Positions 37,730 to 45,925 of a DNA stretch of 64,000 nt are shown here, in pieces (position 1 is the first letter of the stretch; every line of letters begins with the position of its first letter). Below the pieces are notes generated by a model. That model worked only from the letters and a program-made list of their open reading frames with translations. It made no database searches and was not told the origin of the DNA. Source of the stretch: Pseudomonadota bacterium. GTDB taxonomy: Bacteria; Pseudomonadota; Alphaproteobacteria; Dongiales; Dongiaceae. The position numbers and the translations under genes were made by a program. Where the stretch lies: NCBI GenBank assembly GCA_021792365.1, contig JAJYUT010000001.1, positions 434,001-498,000 on the forward strand. Reading direction: 5' to 3'.

Positions 37730-38350
37730 ATGAAGAGCACCGTACTTTTGCTGGGGTCCGCGTTGAGCCTGGGCGGCGGGCTGCTGCTGGGCGCTGGGGC
37801 GGCACAAGCGCAAGGCAGCGCCTGCAGCGCCGAGATCATGTCCGTGCAGCAGCAACTGACCGGCGCGCCGACCATGGCGAGCGGCTCCCACACCAATCCA
37901 GGTGCGACCGTGCCCGGTGTGACCAGTGCCGATCAGGGTCCGGCGCCGCTGCCCGCGCCGGGTGCGGCCGCGCCGACGCCGGGCGCGACCCTGGGCCAGG
38001 CGCCGAGCGCCGATCCAGGCGGCGGGGGCGAGAGCGCCCATGCCGTGCCCAGCGGGTCCGGCGAGGCGGGCAGCACGCCGGGCAGCGATCCGCAGCCGCT
38101 GCCCGATGCCAGCGGCGGCGTGTTGGTCCAGCGGGACAACACCAATTCGCTGCCATCCCAGGCTCCGTCCCAGGCCGAGCCGATGGACGAGGACGAGATC
38201 CAGTCCGGCGCGCCGATCCCGGAGCCCAAGACCGACCCGGATGCCGCCGCGCAGGCGCTCGCCCGCGCGCGGGCGCTCGACCAGGCCGGCGACCAGGCCG
38301 CCTGCATCAACGCGGTCGAGGAAGCGAAGAGCCATCTCGACCAGGAATAG
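37730..38350 (+). CDS. Small exported protein, C-x-x-E ... GD-x-x-AC family, member 1
   Basis: 206 residues with a Sec signal peptide (MKSTVLLLGSALSLGGG, cut near AQAQG). Mature parts are a short N-terminal helix CSAEIMSVQQQL, a long Pro/Gly/Ala linker (about 45-165), and a C-terminal helical block ARARALDQAGDQAACINAVE. The two ends, each with one Cys, recur in two other small proteins at 40756 and 43325; the linker does not. The two Cys could form a disulfide between the ends. Not recognised as a named family. GGAG precedes the ATG. Confidence 0.75.
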   Translation: MKSTVLLLGSALSLGGGLLLGAGAAQAQGSACSAEIMSVQQQLTGAPTMASGSHTNPGATVPGVTSADQGPAPLPAPGAAAPTPGATLGQAPSADPGGGGESAHAVPSGSGEAGSTPGSDPQPLPDASGGVLVQRDNTNSLPSQAPSQAEPMDEDEIQSGAPIPEPKTDPDAAAQALARARALDQAGDQAACINAVEEAKSHLDQE

Positions 38351-38364
38351 GTGGATCGAAGGCA

Positions 38365-38399
38365 GATCGCCGCGCCATGCTCGACGTGGCGCGGTGATC
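38365..38399. terminator. Hairpin after exported protein 1
   Basis: Arms GATCGCCGCGCCA (38365-38377) and TGGCGCGGTGATC (38387-38399) pair over 13 positions with one G-T wobble. It lies between convergent genes and is a likely bidirectional terminator, though without a T-run. Confidence 0.6.
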
Positions 38400-38413
38400 G
38401 CGGTGCGCTTGCC

Positions 38414-38992
38414 CTACCGCCCGCTCGTCACGCGCTGGTTGGCCTCCTCGAACATGCGCAGGGTCTTGGCGCTGCTATAGGGCCCTTCGAGGAGCGTGCC
38501 CGGGTCCCACTCGCTCCGCTCCTGTGCGAAGAAATCTCCGCCGTAAATGTGCAGCGCGCCCGTGAAGCGCGGAATCGGATTGGCCACCGAATGGATGATA
38601 TCGGGCCCGAGGGTGCAGCAATCGCCCTCGCTCAGGGCGCGCGCACCGGCTGCCTCGATCTTCCCGCCCTTCTCGTCCTTGATGCGGCGCCAGAAGATGT
38701 TGTCTTCCCGCCCCGCATAGATGCCGATGATCGCCCACATGCGGTGGTCATGGGGCATCACCATCATTTCCGGCGCCCAGGCGACATTGAGGATGGTGAG
38801 GTCGGGCGCATGATGGAGCTTCCGGATCCCGGCACGCCCCGGCTCGCCGAGCGCATCGCGCAAGGCATGGCCGGAGAGCGCACCGGCCAGCACCTCGCGC
38901 ACCGCCTTCTGCGGCGGATCCGCGCGCAAGGCGGCACGGCAATCGTCGATGAAACGGTCGAGGTCGAACGCGCTCTTCGCCATCGGCTGCAT
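38414..38992 (-). CDS. Cupin-fold metal-dependent protein (cysteine-dioxygenase-like)
   Basis: 192 residues. A double-stranded beta-helix protein with the metal-binding His81-Asp-His83 (MPHDHRMWAIIG) and His134 (IIHSVANP) spaced as in cysteine/3-mercaptopropionate dioxygenase-like cupins. The thiol substrate is a guess from that resemblance. The start at 38992 has AGGAGG upstream. It is divergent from a LysR-type regulator that probably controls it. Confidence 0.8.
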   Translation of the reverse strand: MQPMAKSAFDLDRFIDDCRAALRADPPQKAVREVLAGALSGHALRDALGEPGRAGIRKLHHAPDLTILNVAWAPEMMVMPHDHRMWAIIGIYAGREDNIFWRRIKDEKGGKIEAAGARALSEGDCCTLGPDIIHSVANPIPRFTGALHIYGGDFFAQERSEWDPGTLLEGPYSSAKTLRMFEEANQRVTSGR

Positions 38993-39036
38993 GGCTCCCC
39001 TCCTCGGGCTGGAATGAGAGACGCTAGGCCCGGCCG

Positions 39037-39053
39037 GTATTTGCGTCCAATAC
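39037..39053. promoter_or_regulatory. Candidate LysR-type operator in the cupin/LysR divergent promoter
   Basis: GTATT-N7-AATAC is an interrupted palindrome of the T-N11-A class bound by LysR-type regulators. It lies midway in the 106-base gap between the two divergent genes. Confidence 0.55.
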
Positions 39054-39084
39054 ATAGTTCCTGTCCTGTTTCATGCCTTTCCGT

Positions 39085-39090
39085 TATAAT
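39085..39090 (+). promoter_or_regulatory. TATAAT -10 element before the LysR gene
   Basis: A consensus TATAAT lies nine bases before the LysR ATG. The -35 at the usual distance (TGTCCT) is weak. A promoter this close would give a very short or leaderless message. Confidence 0.4.
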
Positions 39091-39098
39091 TCCCTCCC

Positions 39099-40010
39099 AT
39101 GGACCTTCGGCACCTGCGCTATTTCGTGGCGGTGGCGGAGCGCGGCAACGTCTCGCGCGCGGCATCCGCGCTGCATGTCTCGCAGCCGGCCTTGTCGCGG
39201 CAGATCCACGATTTGGAGGCGGAGCTGGAGGTCGCCTTGTTCGAACGCGCCGGCCGTGGCCTGCGCCTGACCGGCGCGGGCGAGGATCTGCTGGCCCACG
39301 CGCGGCGCACGCTCGATTCGGCCGGCGCATTCCGTGAGCGTGCGTGCGCCATCGGCAGCGGCGAAGCCGGCGTGCTGCATGCCGGTGCGACGCCGCAATC
39401 GCTGCAGCGCCTGTTCCCGCCCATCATCCAGCGCTTCCGCCGCCTCATGCCGGGTGTCGACGTGCGCCTGACGGAAGGCGATTCCGCCGCGCTGGTCGCG
39501 GCGTTGCGGCGCGGCGACCTGCATCTCGCCTTCACGTCCTACCAGCCGGAGTTCGGTGCTTCGTCCCTGCCCGGCGGCACCGTGCGCATCTTCGTGATCG
39601 GCGATGGGCGGCAGCGCGTGCGCGGCCGCACGATCGAGGTGCGGGAATTGGAGGACCAGCCGCTGCTGCTGCTGCAGCGCGGCTATGGCTCACGCGACCT
39701 GTTTGACGCCGCCTGCCGGGTCGCCCATATCCGTATCAATATCTTCCTGGAGAGCAATGCCTCGGCAACCCTGCTGGCCTTGGTCAAAGCGGGCTGCGGC
39801 TTCGCAGTGCTGCCGAGTACGGTTCCGCTGCCCCGCACCGGCTTTTACATGCGCATGCTGGTGCAGGAGGGCAAGCCGCTGGGTGTCGCGACCGCGGTGC
39901 ATTGGAATCCGCGACATCTGCTGCCATCCTATGCCGAGCGCTTTGCCCACGAGCTTGCGCAGCAAGCTCGCCGCGAATTCGCAAAGCCGCTCGTCAAACC
40001 GCTGCGGTAG
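39099..40010 (+). CDS. LysR family transcriptional regulator
   Basis: 303 residues. The N-terminal winged helix-turn-helix (MDLRHLRYFVAVAERGNVS, then ASALHVSQPALSRQIHDLE) is standard LysR. The C-terminal periplasmic-binding-like effector domain runs from about 90 to 290. The divergent cupin gene and the interrupted palindrome between them suggest the usual LysR arrangement. The effector is unknown. Confidence 0.92.
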   Translation: MDLRHLRYFVAVAERGNVSRAASALHVSQPALSRQIHDLEAELEVALFERAGRGLRLTGAGEDLLAHARRTLDSAGAFRERACAIGSGEAGVLHAGATPQSLQRLFPPIIQRFRRLMPGVDVRLTEGDSAALVAALRRGDLHLAFTSYQPEFGASSLPGGTVRIFVIGDGRQRVRGRTIEVRELEDQPLLLLQRGYGSRDLFDAACRVAHIRINIFLESNASATLLALVKAGCGFAVLPSTVPLPRTGFYMRMLVQEGKPLGVATAVHWNPRHLLPSYAERFAHELAQQARREFAKPLVKPLR

Positions 40011-40119
40011 CATTAAAAATTCGGTGTAATCGTTCACTTCCCGGAATCGTGATCGTCGCCACATTTCCATACGACTTGTCCACCGGTATTGCCATTTTGC
40101 CCAAAAAGGATTTTCACTC

Positions 40120-40545
40120 GTGCCGCACGTCCTGAAGACCGCCGCCGCCTTGATCGCTCTCGGCCTCGCCGCGCCTTTGCTCGGCGCCTGCGCCAATCCC
40201 GATGCGGCGGCGCCGCCCGGCGGGCCGATCGCCCTGACCCAGCAGACGGATGCGGCGTTCGCGGCTTATCTGCGCAAGGTGCGGGTGACGCGGCCGGGCG
40301 CCTTCGCGGTGTCGCCCGACGGGCGCAATTCCTTCTACACCTGGTGCGAGGACACCGTCTGCGCGGTGTCGAACTATTCGATCCCCGCCTTGCGCGGATG
40401 CCGGAGCATCAGCGGAACGCCGTGCGTCGTCCTGCATGTGCGCAACGATCAGCGCCTCGCCTTCACCCGCACCGGCGGCGATGCTCCCGGCCGCCACGGA
40501 TCGGAGGAGCAGCGGCCGCTCGAGTATGACGTCCATGATCGGTGA
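40120..40545 (+). CDS. Small hypothetical lipoprotein
   Basis: 141 residues from a GTG start with AAGGA upstream. The signal peptide ends in the lipobox LGAC (PLLGACANPD), so it should be lipidated. The mature part has YLRKVRVTRPGAFAVSPDGR and five further Cys in the central region (WCEDTVCAVSNYS, RGCRSISGTPC). No named family recognised. It does not share the conserved ends of the neighbouring exported family. Confidence 0.68.
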   Translation: MPHVLKTAAALIALGLAAPLLGACANPDAAAPPGGPIALTQQTDAAFAAYLRKVRVTRPGAFAVSPDGRNSFYTWCEDTVCAVSNYSIPALRGCRSISGTPCVVLHVRNDQRLAFTRTGGDAPGRHGSEEQRPLEYDVHDR

Positions 40546-40630
40546 GCCCAGCGCAACAGTCCTGAGCCCATTGCTGCCGTGCCGTGACTCGCCCTAGCGG
40601 GAGCGAAGCGCTGCGGCACGATGCCGCGCA

Positions 40631-40648
40631 CCTCACATTAATGTCAGG
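40631..40648. promoter_or_regulatory. 18-bp palindrome upstream of exported protein 2
   Basis: CCTCACATTAATGTCAGG is a palindrome with one central-flank mismatch pair, containing the perfect ACATTAATGT. It is AT-rich in a GC-rich setting, about 110 bases before the ATG of the next gene. This suits a regulator binding site. No regulator is identified. Confidence 0.5.
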
Positions 40649-40755
40649 CCGCATCTCCGGACAATTCGGCTGTCTGGCTGTTTGCTCGATAACGCCAGGG
40701 TGAGCACTCGCATCCCACGAGGCCAGGGCTGGCGGCAGACAGTGGAGAGGATTTC

Positions 40756-41469
40756 ATGACACGGAAGACAGCACTTGCGTTCGGGCTCGGCACGAGCCTG
40801 ATCCTAGCGGCCGGCACCGCGAGCGCCGATTGCGCCACCGAGGTGGAGGCGCTGCAGGACCAGATGGGCATGAGCGAAAGCACCACCGGCGTGACCGGCA
40901 CGGACAGCAGCGCGTCCGGTTCCCCCGGCACGGTCGATGTGCCGAGCACGGCCGGTATCGACTCCGGCTCGAACACGAATGTCGACACGACCCAAGAGAC
41001 CACCACCGGCACCACAGCGGATACATCGACGGGCACCAGCACCGGCACCAGCACTGGCACCAGCACCGGCACCACCGCGGATACGTCGACGGGCATCGGG
41101 ACCGATACGACCGCCGATACATCCATCGACAGCGGAACCGGTACCACCGGGACGTCGGTGGATGGCGGAACCGGCACCACTGCCGACACGTCGATCGACA
41201 GCGGAACCAGCAGCACCATGGACTCGCAGAGCGGGGACATGGACATGACGGAGCAATCCACGGGGTCCACCCCGGCGACGCCGAGCGATACCGTGGGCAG
41301 CGGCACGATCACCGAGACCACGCGCTCCGGTGAGATGACCGATCCGGCGGACAGCCGGTCCACCGCGCTCGCGGCGCTGAAGAAGGCGCAGCTCTATGCC
41401 GACGCGGGCCAGGAAGAAGCGTGCATGTCCGAGCTGAGCACGGCCAAGCAGCACATGGCCGTCGAGTAA
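40756..41469 (+). CDS. Small exported protein, C-x-x-E ... GD-x-x-AC family, member 2 (Thr/Ser/Gly-rich)
   Basis: 237 residues with a Sec signal peptide (MTRKTALAFGLGTSLILAAG, cut near ASAD). The conserved N-terminal helix is CATEVEALQDQM and the C-terminal block is KKAQLYADAGQEEACMSELS. Between them lies a roughly 150-residue Thr/Ser/Gly/Asp repeat region containing GTST units, quite unlike the Pro-rich linker of member 1. The linker is acidic and probably extended and disordered. A GAGAGG site precedes the ATG and a strong terminator follows. Confidence 0.75.
   Translation: MTRKTALAFGLGTSLILAAGTASADCATEVEALQDQMGMSESTTGVTGTDSSASGSPGTVDVPSTAGIDSGSNTNVDTTQETTTGTTADTSTGTSTGTSTGTSTGTTADTSTGIGTDTTADTSIDSGTGTTGTSVDGGTGTTADTSIDSGTSSTMDSQSGDMDMTEQSTGSTPATPSDTVGSGTITETTRSGEMTDPADSRSTALAALKKAQLYADAGQEEACMSELSTAKQHMAVE
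41032..41079 (+). repeat. Four 12-bp tandem repeats encoding GTST
   Basis: Units GGCACCAGCACC at 41032-41043, 41044-41055 (last base T), 41056-41067 and a diverged 41068-41079. A longer related block (ACCACmGCGGATACrTCGACG-type, before and after) flanks them. Slippage here would change linker length in frame. Confidence 0.8.
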
Positions 41470-41492
41470 CGCACCGCCCTGATCGAGCCGAG

Positions 41493-41535
41493 GGCCGCGG
41501 CACGGGACTCGTTCCCGGCCGCGGCCATTCTTTTT
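41493..41535 (+). terminator. Rho-independent terminator after exported protein 2
   Basis: A stem GGCCGCGG (41493-41500) / CCGCGGCC (41519-41526), with further inner pairing GGG/CCC, is followed by ATTCTTTTT. It lies between convergent genes. Confidence 0.85.
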
Positions 41536-41547
41536 GGCGCGAGAGGC

Positions 41548-43185
41548 TCAGCCGAGGTTGCGGCCGAGTTCCTCCACCAGCACGCGGACATTCTCCGAAT
41601 AATCCACCGGCGCCACCACGAGCTGGACGCCGCCCTCCTTGAACGCGGCCTCCAGCGCGGGCGCCAGGCCCTCCGCTTCCGCCACGCGCCGGCCCCTCGC
41701 GCCGTAGGATTCGGCGTACCGGACGAAATCGGGATTGCCGAAGCCAAGGCCGAAATCCGGGAAGCGGTCCACGTTCTGCTTCCAGCGGATCATGCCATAG
41801 GCGTTATCCTCCAGGATCAGCACCACGAGATCGAGCTTCAGCCGCACGGCCGTCTCCATCTCCTGGCTGTTCATCATGAAGCCGCCGTCGCCGGCAACCG
41901 CCAGCACGCGCCGCTCGGGATAGAGCATCGCCGCCATCATGGCGGAGGGCAGCCCGGCGCCCATGGTGGCGAGCGCATTGTCCAGCAGCAGCGTGTTCGC
42001 GACATGCGTACGGTAGTTGCGCGCGAACCAGATCTTGTACATGCCGTTGTCGAGGCAGACCATGCCGTCCTCCGGCATCACCGTGCGCACGTCGTGCACG
42101 ATGCGCTGCGGTGTCAGCGGGAAGCGCGATTCCTCCGCGCGGTCACCGAGCCTCTCCAGGATCTCGTTGCGCAGGGCGGCGAATTCCGGATCAAGCGTGA
42201 GCTTGCCGGCGATGCGGTCGGCCAGCAGCGCGAGCGTGGGGCCGACATCGCCGATCACCTCCGCGTGGGGATAGAACACCTGCTCCACATGCGCGGGCGT
42301 GAAGCCGACATGGATGACCTTCGGTCCCTTCGGCCCCATCAGGAAGGGCGGCTTCTCCACCGTGTCATGGCCGATTGAGAGGATCACGTCGGCGCGGTCG
42401 ATGGCGCGATGCACGTAGTCGCGCTCGCTCAGGGCCGCCGTCCCCATGTAGAGGTTGGAGCCGCCGGTGATCGCGCCCTTGCCCATCTGCGTGTTGAAGA
42501 AGGGCAGCCGCGTGCGCCGCACGAACTCCGACAGCGCCTCGGTGAGGCGCGGCCGGTTGGCGCCCGCGCCGGCCATCAGCAGCGGGCGCTTGGCGGCCAG
42601 CAGCATCTGCGTCGCGCGCTCCAGCGCGGCGGGATGCGCGACCGGCACGGGCACGTCGTGCGGCGGCACCAGCGGAACGTCCTTGATCTCCTCGCCCGCA
42701 ATGTCCTCCGGCAGCTCCAGCAGGACGGGACCGGGGCGCTCCTCCATCGCCACGCGGAAGGCGTCACGCACCAGGGCCGGGATGCTGGCGCCGCTCACGA
42801 TGGTGCGCGCCATCTTGGTGATCGGGCGCATGGTCGCGATGATGTCGACGATCTGGAAGCGCGCCTGCCGGCTGAACAGGATGCCCTTCTGTCCGGTCAG
42901 CATGATCATCGGCATGGCGCCGAGATGGGCATAGGCCGCGCCGGTGGTGAGGTTGAGCGCGCCCGGCCCCAGCGTGGTGATGCAGACGCCCGGCCGTCCG
43001 GTCAGGCGGCCGTGGGTCGCCGCCATGAAGGCGGCCGCCTGCTCGTGCCGCGTCACCACCAGCTCGATGCGCGACTTGCGCAGGGATTCGAGGACGTCGA
43101 GGTTCTCCTCGCCCGGCACGCCGAAGATCCGCTCGACACCCTCGTTCTCCAGCGCCGCAACCAGCAGATCGGAACCCTTGATCAT
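41548..43185 (-). CDS. Thiamine diphosphate enzyme, acetolactate synthase large-subunit family
   Basis: 545 residues with the three TPP-enzyme domains. The catalytic Glu48 is in TRHEQAA. The cofactor/Mg motif starts at AVAGDGGFMMNSQEMETA and ends at LEDNAYG. FGVPGEENLDVLESLR and ATMGAGLPSAMMAA are typical of AlsS/IlvB-like proteins. There is no regulatory (IlvH) subunit gene nearby, and the sequence resembles the catabolic or unassigned branch, so pyruvate to acetolactate is only the likeliest reaction. The start at 43185 (MIKGSDLL) is preferred to one ten codons upstream. Confidence 0.87.
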   Translation of the reverse strand: MIKGSDLLVAALENEGVERIFGVPGEENLDVLESLRKSRIELVVTRHEQAAAFMAATHGRLTGRPGVCITTLGPGALNLTTGAAYAHLGAMPMIMLTGQKGILFSRQARFQIVDIIATMRPITKMARTIVSGASIPALVRDAFRVAMEERPGPVLLELPEDIAGEEIKDVPLVPPHDVPVPVAHPAALERATQMLLAAKRPLLMAGAGANRPRLTEALSEFVRRTRLPFFNTQMGKGAITGGSNLYMGTAALSERDYVHRAIDRADVILSIGHDTVEKPPFLMGPKGPKVIHVGFTPAHVEQVFYPHAEVIGDVGPTLALLADRIAGKLTLDPEFAALRNEILERLGDRAEESRFPLTPQRIVHDVRTVMPEDGMVCLDNGMYKIWFARNYRTHVANTLLLDNALATMGAGLPSAMMAAMLYPERRVLAVAGDGGFMMNSQEMETAVRLKLDLVVLILEDNAYGMIRWKQNVDRFPDFGLGFGNPDFVRYAESYGARGRRVAEAEGLAPALEAAFKEGGVQLVVAPVDYSENVRVLVEELGRNLG

Positions 43186-43324
43186 GTCCACCCCAGTCCT
43201 TGTCTGAAAGGCCAATGTCGCGAACGCCGGTCGCCGCCGGCTGTTTATACGGAAGCTAAACTACGCCCGCGGCGGCGGCTTGGGAAATGCCCGGCAGTTG
43301 CGGCGGTGATCAAGGAGAATCGCC

Positions 43325-43750
43325 ATGATCAAGTCATTGCTCGTCGTTGGGACTGCCGCCGGCATGGTGCTCGCCGCGGCCGCGGCCAGTGCGGGACCCT
43401 GCACCACCGAAATCGAGGCGCTGCAGAAGCAGATGTCCAGCACGGATGCCGGCATGGGGCCGACCGGCAGCGGCCAAGTCGCCGAAACCGGTCAGGAGCT
43501 CCATCCGCCGACCGACGCGATGAATGAGGCCGCCGAGGGCAAGGCCACATCATCGGAAGACGTGGCAAGCCAGAACACGGGCCAGCCGACCGATTCCGAA
43601 GCCGCGCAGGCCGGCGAGTTCGGCACCTCCCCCGCGCCGATCGAAGCGGAAACCTCGCTGGAGCGGGCGCGGCAGTTCGACATGGCCGGCGACGAGGCCG
43701 CCTGCATGGACGAGGTTGCCAAGGCCAGGTCCCAACTCGGCACGCAATAG
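43325..43750 (+). CDS. Small exported protein, C-x-x-E ... GD-x-x-AC family, member 3
   Basis: 141 residues, the shortest and simplest member. A signal peptide (MIKSLLVVGTAAGMVLAAA, cut near ASAGP) is followed by CTTEIEALQKQM. A 70-residue Glu/Gln/Gly/Pro-rich linker then precedes the C-terminal block ARQFDMAGDEAACMDEVAKA. Exactly one Cys in each conserved end. AAGGAG lies before the ATG. It is convergent with TM paralogue B. Confidence 0.75.
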   Translation: MIKSLLVVGTAAGMVLAAAAASAGPCTTEIEALQKQMSSTDAGMGPTGSGQVAETGQELHPPTDAMNEAAEGKATSSEDVASQNTGQPTDSEAAQAGEFGTSPAPIEAETSLERARQFDMAGDEAACMDEVAKARSQLGTQ

Positions 43751-43759
43751 AACGGCTGG

Positions 43760-43799
43760 CCCGCCCGTCGCCGAGTCGTTACCTGCGGTCACGGGCGGG
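43760..43799. terminator. Hairpin after exported protein 3
   Basis: CCCGCCCGT (43760-43768) pairs exactly with ACGGGCGGG (43791-43799). It lies between convergent genes, so it can serve both; no T-run. Confidence 0.6.
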
Positions 43800-43802
43800 T
43801 GG

Positions 43803-45794
43803 TCACCGGCGTGTCGAGGGTGGGATAGGCTCGTTCGCGGAATTCGGCGGATCGCCGTTCGGATTCAGGGTGTCCGCGAGGGTTTCCAGCATCCGCTCGA
43901 GAGTCTGCGGCATGAAGGGCCTGGGCTGCCGGGAGAATTCCCGCGGCCCGCTGGCACCCGTGACGTTCCGCGCCGTGCGTGCCGCCGGCGCGGGCACCTG
44001 AGCCTTCGGCTTCAACTGTGGAACGAGACCCGGCGTTCCGGCGGAGGCGCCCCGGGAGGTTCCCTGCGACTCCTCGAACGGCACGGCGCCTGGCGAGGGC
44101 GTGCCTGCGGCCGGCATGCCGGCCGGGAGGCGCAGAAACGGCGCCGGCGTCCCGTCGGGGATGAAGGGCCGCGCCACCATCGGCGAGGGTCCGGCAGACA
44201 TGGCATCTGGCCCGGCCTGCTCCTGGCTGGCGAGATTGACCATGGGACCCTGACCCGATGGCGGCGGCGGGGCCAGGATCGGCGCGTCGTTCACCGCGCC
44301 GCCGTCTCGCGGCGGTGCAAGCGTCGCCTGTTGCGTCGGGCCAGGCCGCTGCTCCGGATCGGCGCCTTCGGAGCCAGGCTTAAGCACCGGTGCCAGCGAC
44401 TCCGTGGCCTGCGCCTCCGGAGGTTGCACGTCGGACGTGGCGGGCAGGGATGGTTCCCCCCGCGCCTGCATCTCGCCTTCGGTCGGCTGCGCGTCCTCGG
44501 GGACCGACGGCTCCGGCGCTTCGGCCGTGAGCTGGTGCGGCTGCTCTGGCAATGGCGCCGGACTCACGGCGAGCTGATCCGGATCGTTTGGCATGGCTTG
44601 GCGACCCTGCTGCAGGATCGCCGCCGGCGCGGTGAGCCCGATGAGCAGCAGCACGGCGCCGAGGCCGATAGCCCAGCCCGTGCCGCGCCGCTCCGCCAGG
44701 AACGGCATGGCTGCCGGCGCTGTAGCTCGCAGCGGATCGGGCGCGCTGTGCCGGGAGAAGGGCCGTCGCGGCGCCATCTGCGGATCGGCGCGCAGGGCTT
44801 CGACGCGGCGGGCCTCGATGCGCGTCTGCATCGCGGGCGGCTTGGTCCTTTCCCGGGCGCGCGCCGGATCCGGCGCGGCGGCGGCGGGGGGAACTGGCTC
44901 GGATGAATGCCGCGTGCCCGCCGGCTCACCGAAGGTTGGCTCCCGCCGTCCGGAAAGCGCGTCGAGCGTCTCGACCGGCGGTATGACCGATGCGAGGCGG
45001 GGCGTGTCCAGCTCCGGCTCGCTCTCCTGCAGGCGCGCCGCCGGCGCGGCGCTCCTGGCATCCGCCTCCGCGGGCGGGCCGAATGCCGGCTCCCGTTGTC
45101 CCGATATGTCGTCAAAAGCCTCGCGCGGCGGCGTGGCCGGCGCACCATGTGGCGCTTCCGCCGCAGGCGCCGCAGGCACCTTTGTCTCGTCCCGCGCGCC
45201 TTGGCTTTCGTCGAAAGAATGCGCGGCCATCCAGCGGGCCTTGATGTCGTGCGCCTTGGCCCGGCGCAGCGCGCCGGCATCCGCCTCGCCTGACGCTTCG
45301 TCGCGCACAGCCGGCGCCGCCGGCGGTGCATCGGCCTGACGCGGCTCTTCGCGCGGCGCGGCGCTAGATCTAGGGACCGCATTTTCGCGCGCGCCAGCTT
45401 CGGCGGGCGCGCGTGCGGGCTCCTGCGGAGCCGCGGCACGCGGAGGCTTCGGGCTTGGCGCCGGGGGCATGGCGCGCTGCATCGAGAACGAGGCAAAGAA
45501 TGGCGCGCGCGCTCCGTGGCGCGCCGGGCTGTCCGGCGTCGGCGCACGCTCCCGTTCAGTGGAGTCAGGCGCCTGTGGACCAGCAGGCGTGGAGACGGAC
45601 GGCGTTTTCGCCGCCGCGGGTGACGGATCGGCGGAAGACGATGCCGCCGCCGAGGAACGCCCGCGCGCCTGCTTCCACGCGGTTATGCGCTCTGCGATTT
45701 CATTGGCGACCTCGGTATGGGGGCGCCGCGAAATGTCGAAGGGATTGCGCTCCTCGATGTTTGCCGGCGGCTTTGCACTCTCGCCCGAACTCAT
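43803..45794 (-). CDS. Single-TM Ala/Pro-rich protein (paralogue B)
   Basis: 663 residues, no named family. The N-terminus (KPPANIEERNPFDIS, then EVANEIAERITAWKQAR) matches paralogue A at 36085-37371 position for position. A long low-complexity part contains a motif found twice, DxxSGxREPxFGxPA (coded near 45064-45122 and 44928-44975). One transmembrane helix lies near residues 370-392 (GWAIGLGAVLLLIGLTAPAA). A long Pro/Gln-rich segment with a LKPK motif ends the protein. Probably an inner-membrane protein with an N-terminal cytoplasmic domain. It is next to exported protein 3. Confidence 0.72.
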   Translation of the reverse strand: MSSGESAKPPANIEERNPFDISRRPHTEVANEIAERITAWKQARGRSSAAASSSADPSPAAAKTPSVSTPAGPQAPDSTERERAPTPDSPARHGARAPFFASFSMQRAMPPAPSPKPPRAAAPQEPARAPAEAGARENAVPRSSAAPREEPRQADAPPAAPAVRDEASGEADAGALRRAKAHDIKARWMAAHSFDESQGARDETKVPAAPAAEAPHGAPATPPREAFDDISGQREPAFGPPAEADARSAAPAARLQESEPELDTPRLASVIPPVETLDALSGRREPTFGEPAGTRHSSEPVPPAAAAPDPARARERTKPPAMQTRIEARRVEALRADPQMAPRRPFSRHSAPDPLRATAPAAMPFLAERRGTGWAIGLGAVLLLIGLTAPAAILQQGRQAMPNDPDQLAVSPAPLPEQPHQLTAEAPEPSVPEDAQPTEGEMQARGEPSLPATSDVQPPEAQATESLAPVLKPGSEGADPEQRPGPTQQATLAPPRDGGAVNDAPILAPPPPSGQGPMVNLASQEQAGPDAMSAGPSPMVARPFIPDGTPAPFLRLPAGMPAAGTPSPGAVPFEESQGTSRGASAGTPGLVPQLKPKAQVPAPAARTARNVTGASGPREFSRQPRPFMPQTLERMLETLADTLNPNGDPPNSANEPIPPSTRR

Positions 45795-45925
45795 GATCCG
45801 ATCACTCCATTCCCGCCGCGCCTGGCGCCGCGCGGCTTAATCCGATTCTCCGGTCCTGATTTTGACCGGGTACGAGAACACTTTGAAGACGGCGTCGTTC
45901 CCAATACCGAGAGGTCACAGATCGC

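Noticed and set aside
40120-40545. The small lipoprotein as a fourth member of the exported family
   Set aside because: It lacks the C-x-x-E-I-x-x-L-Q start and the A-G-D-x-x-A-C end block.
41032-41079. Tandem repeats as a CRISPR array
   Set aside because: Units are contiguous 12-mers without spacers and lie in frame within a coding sequence.
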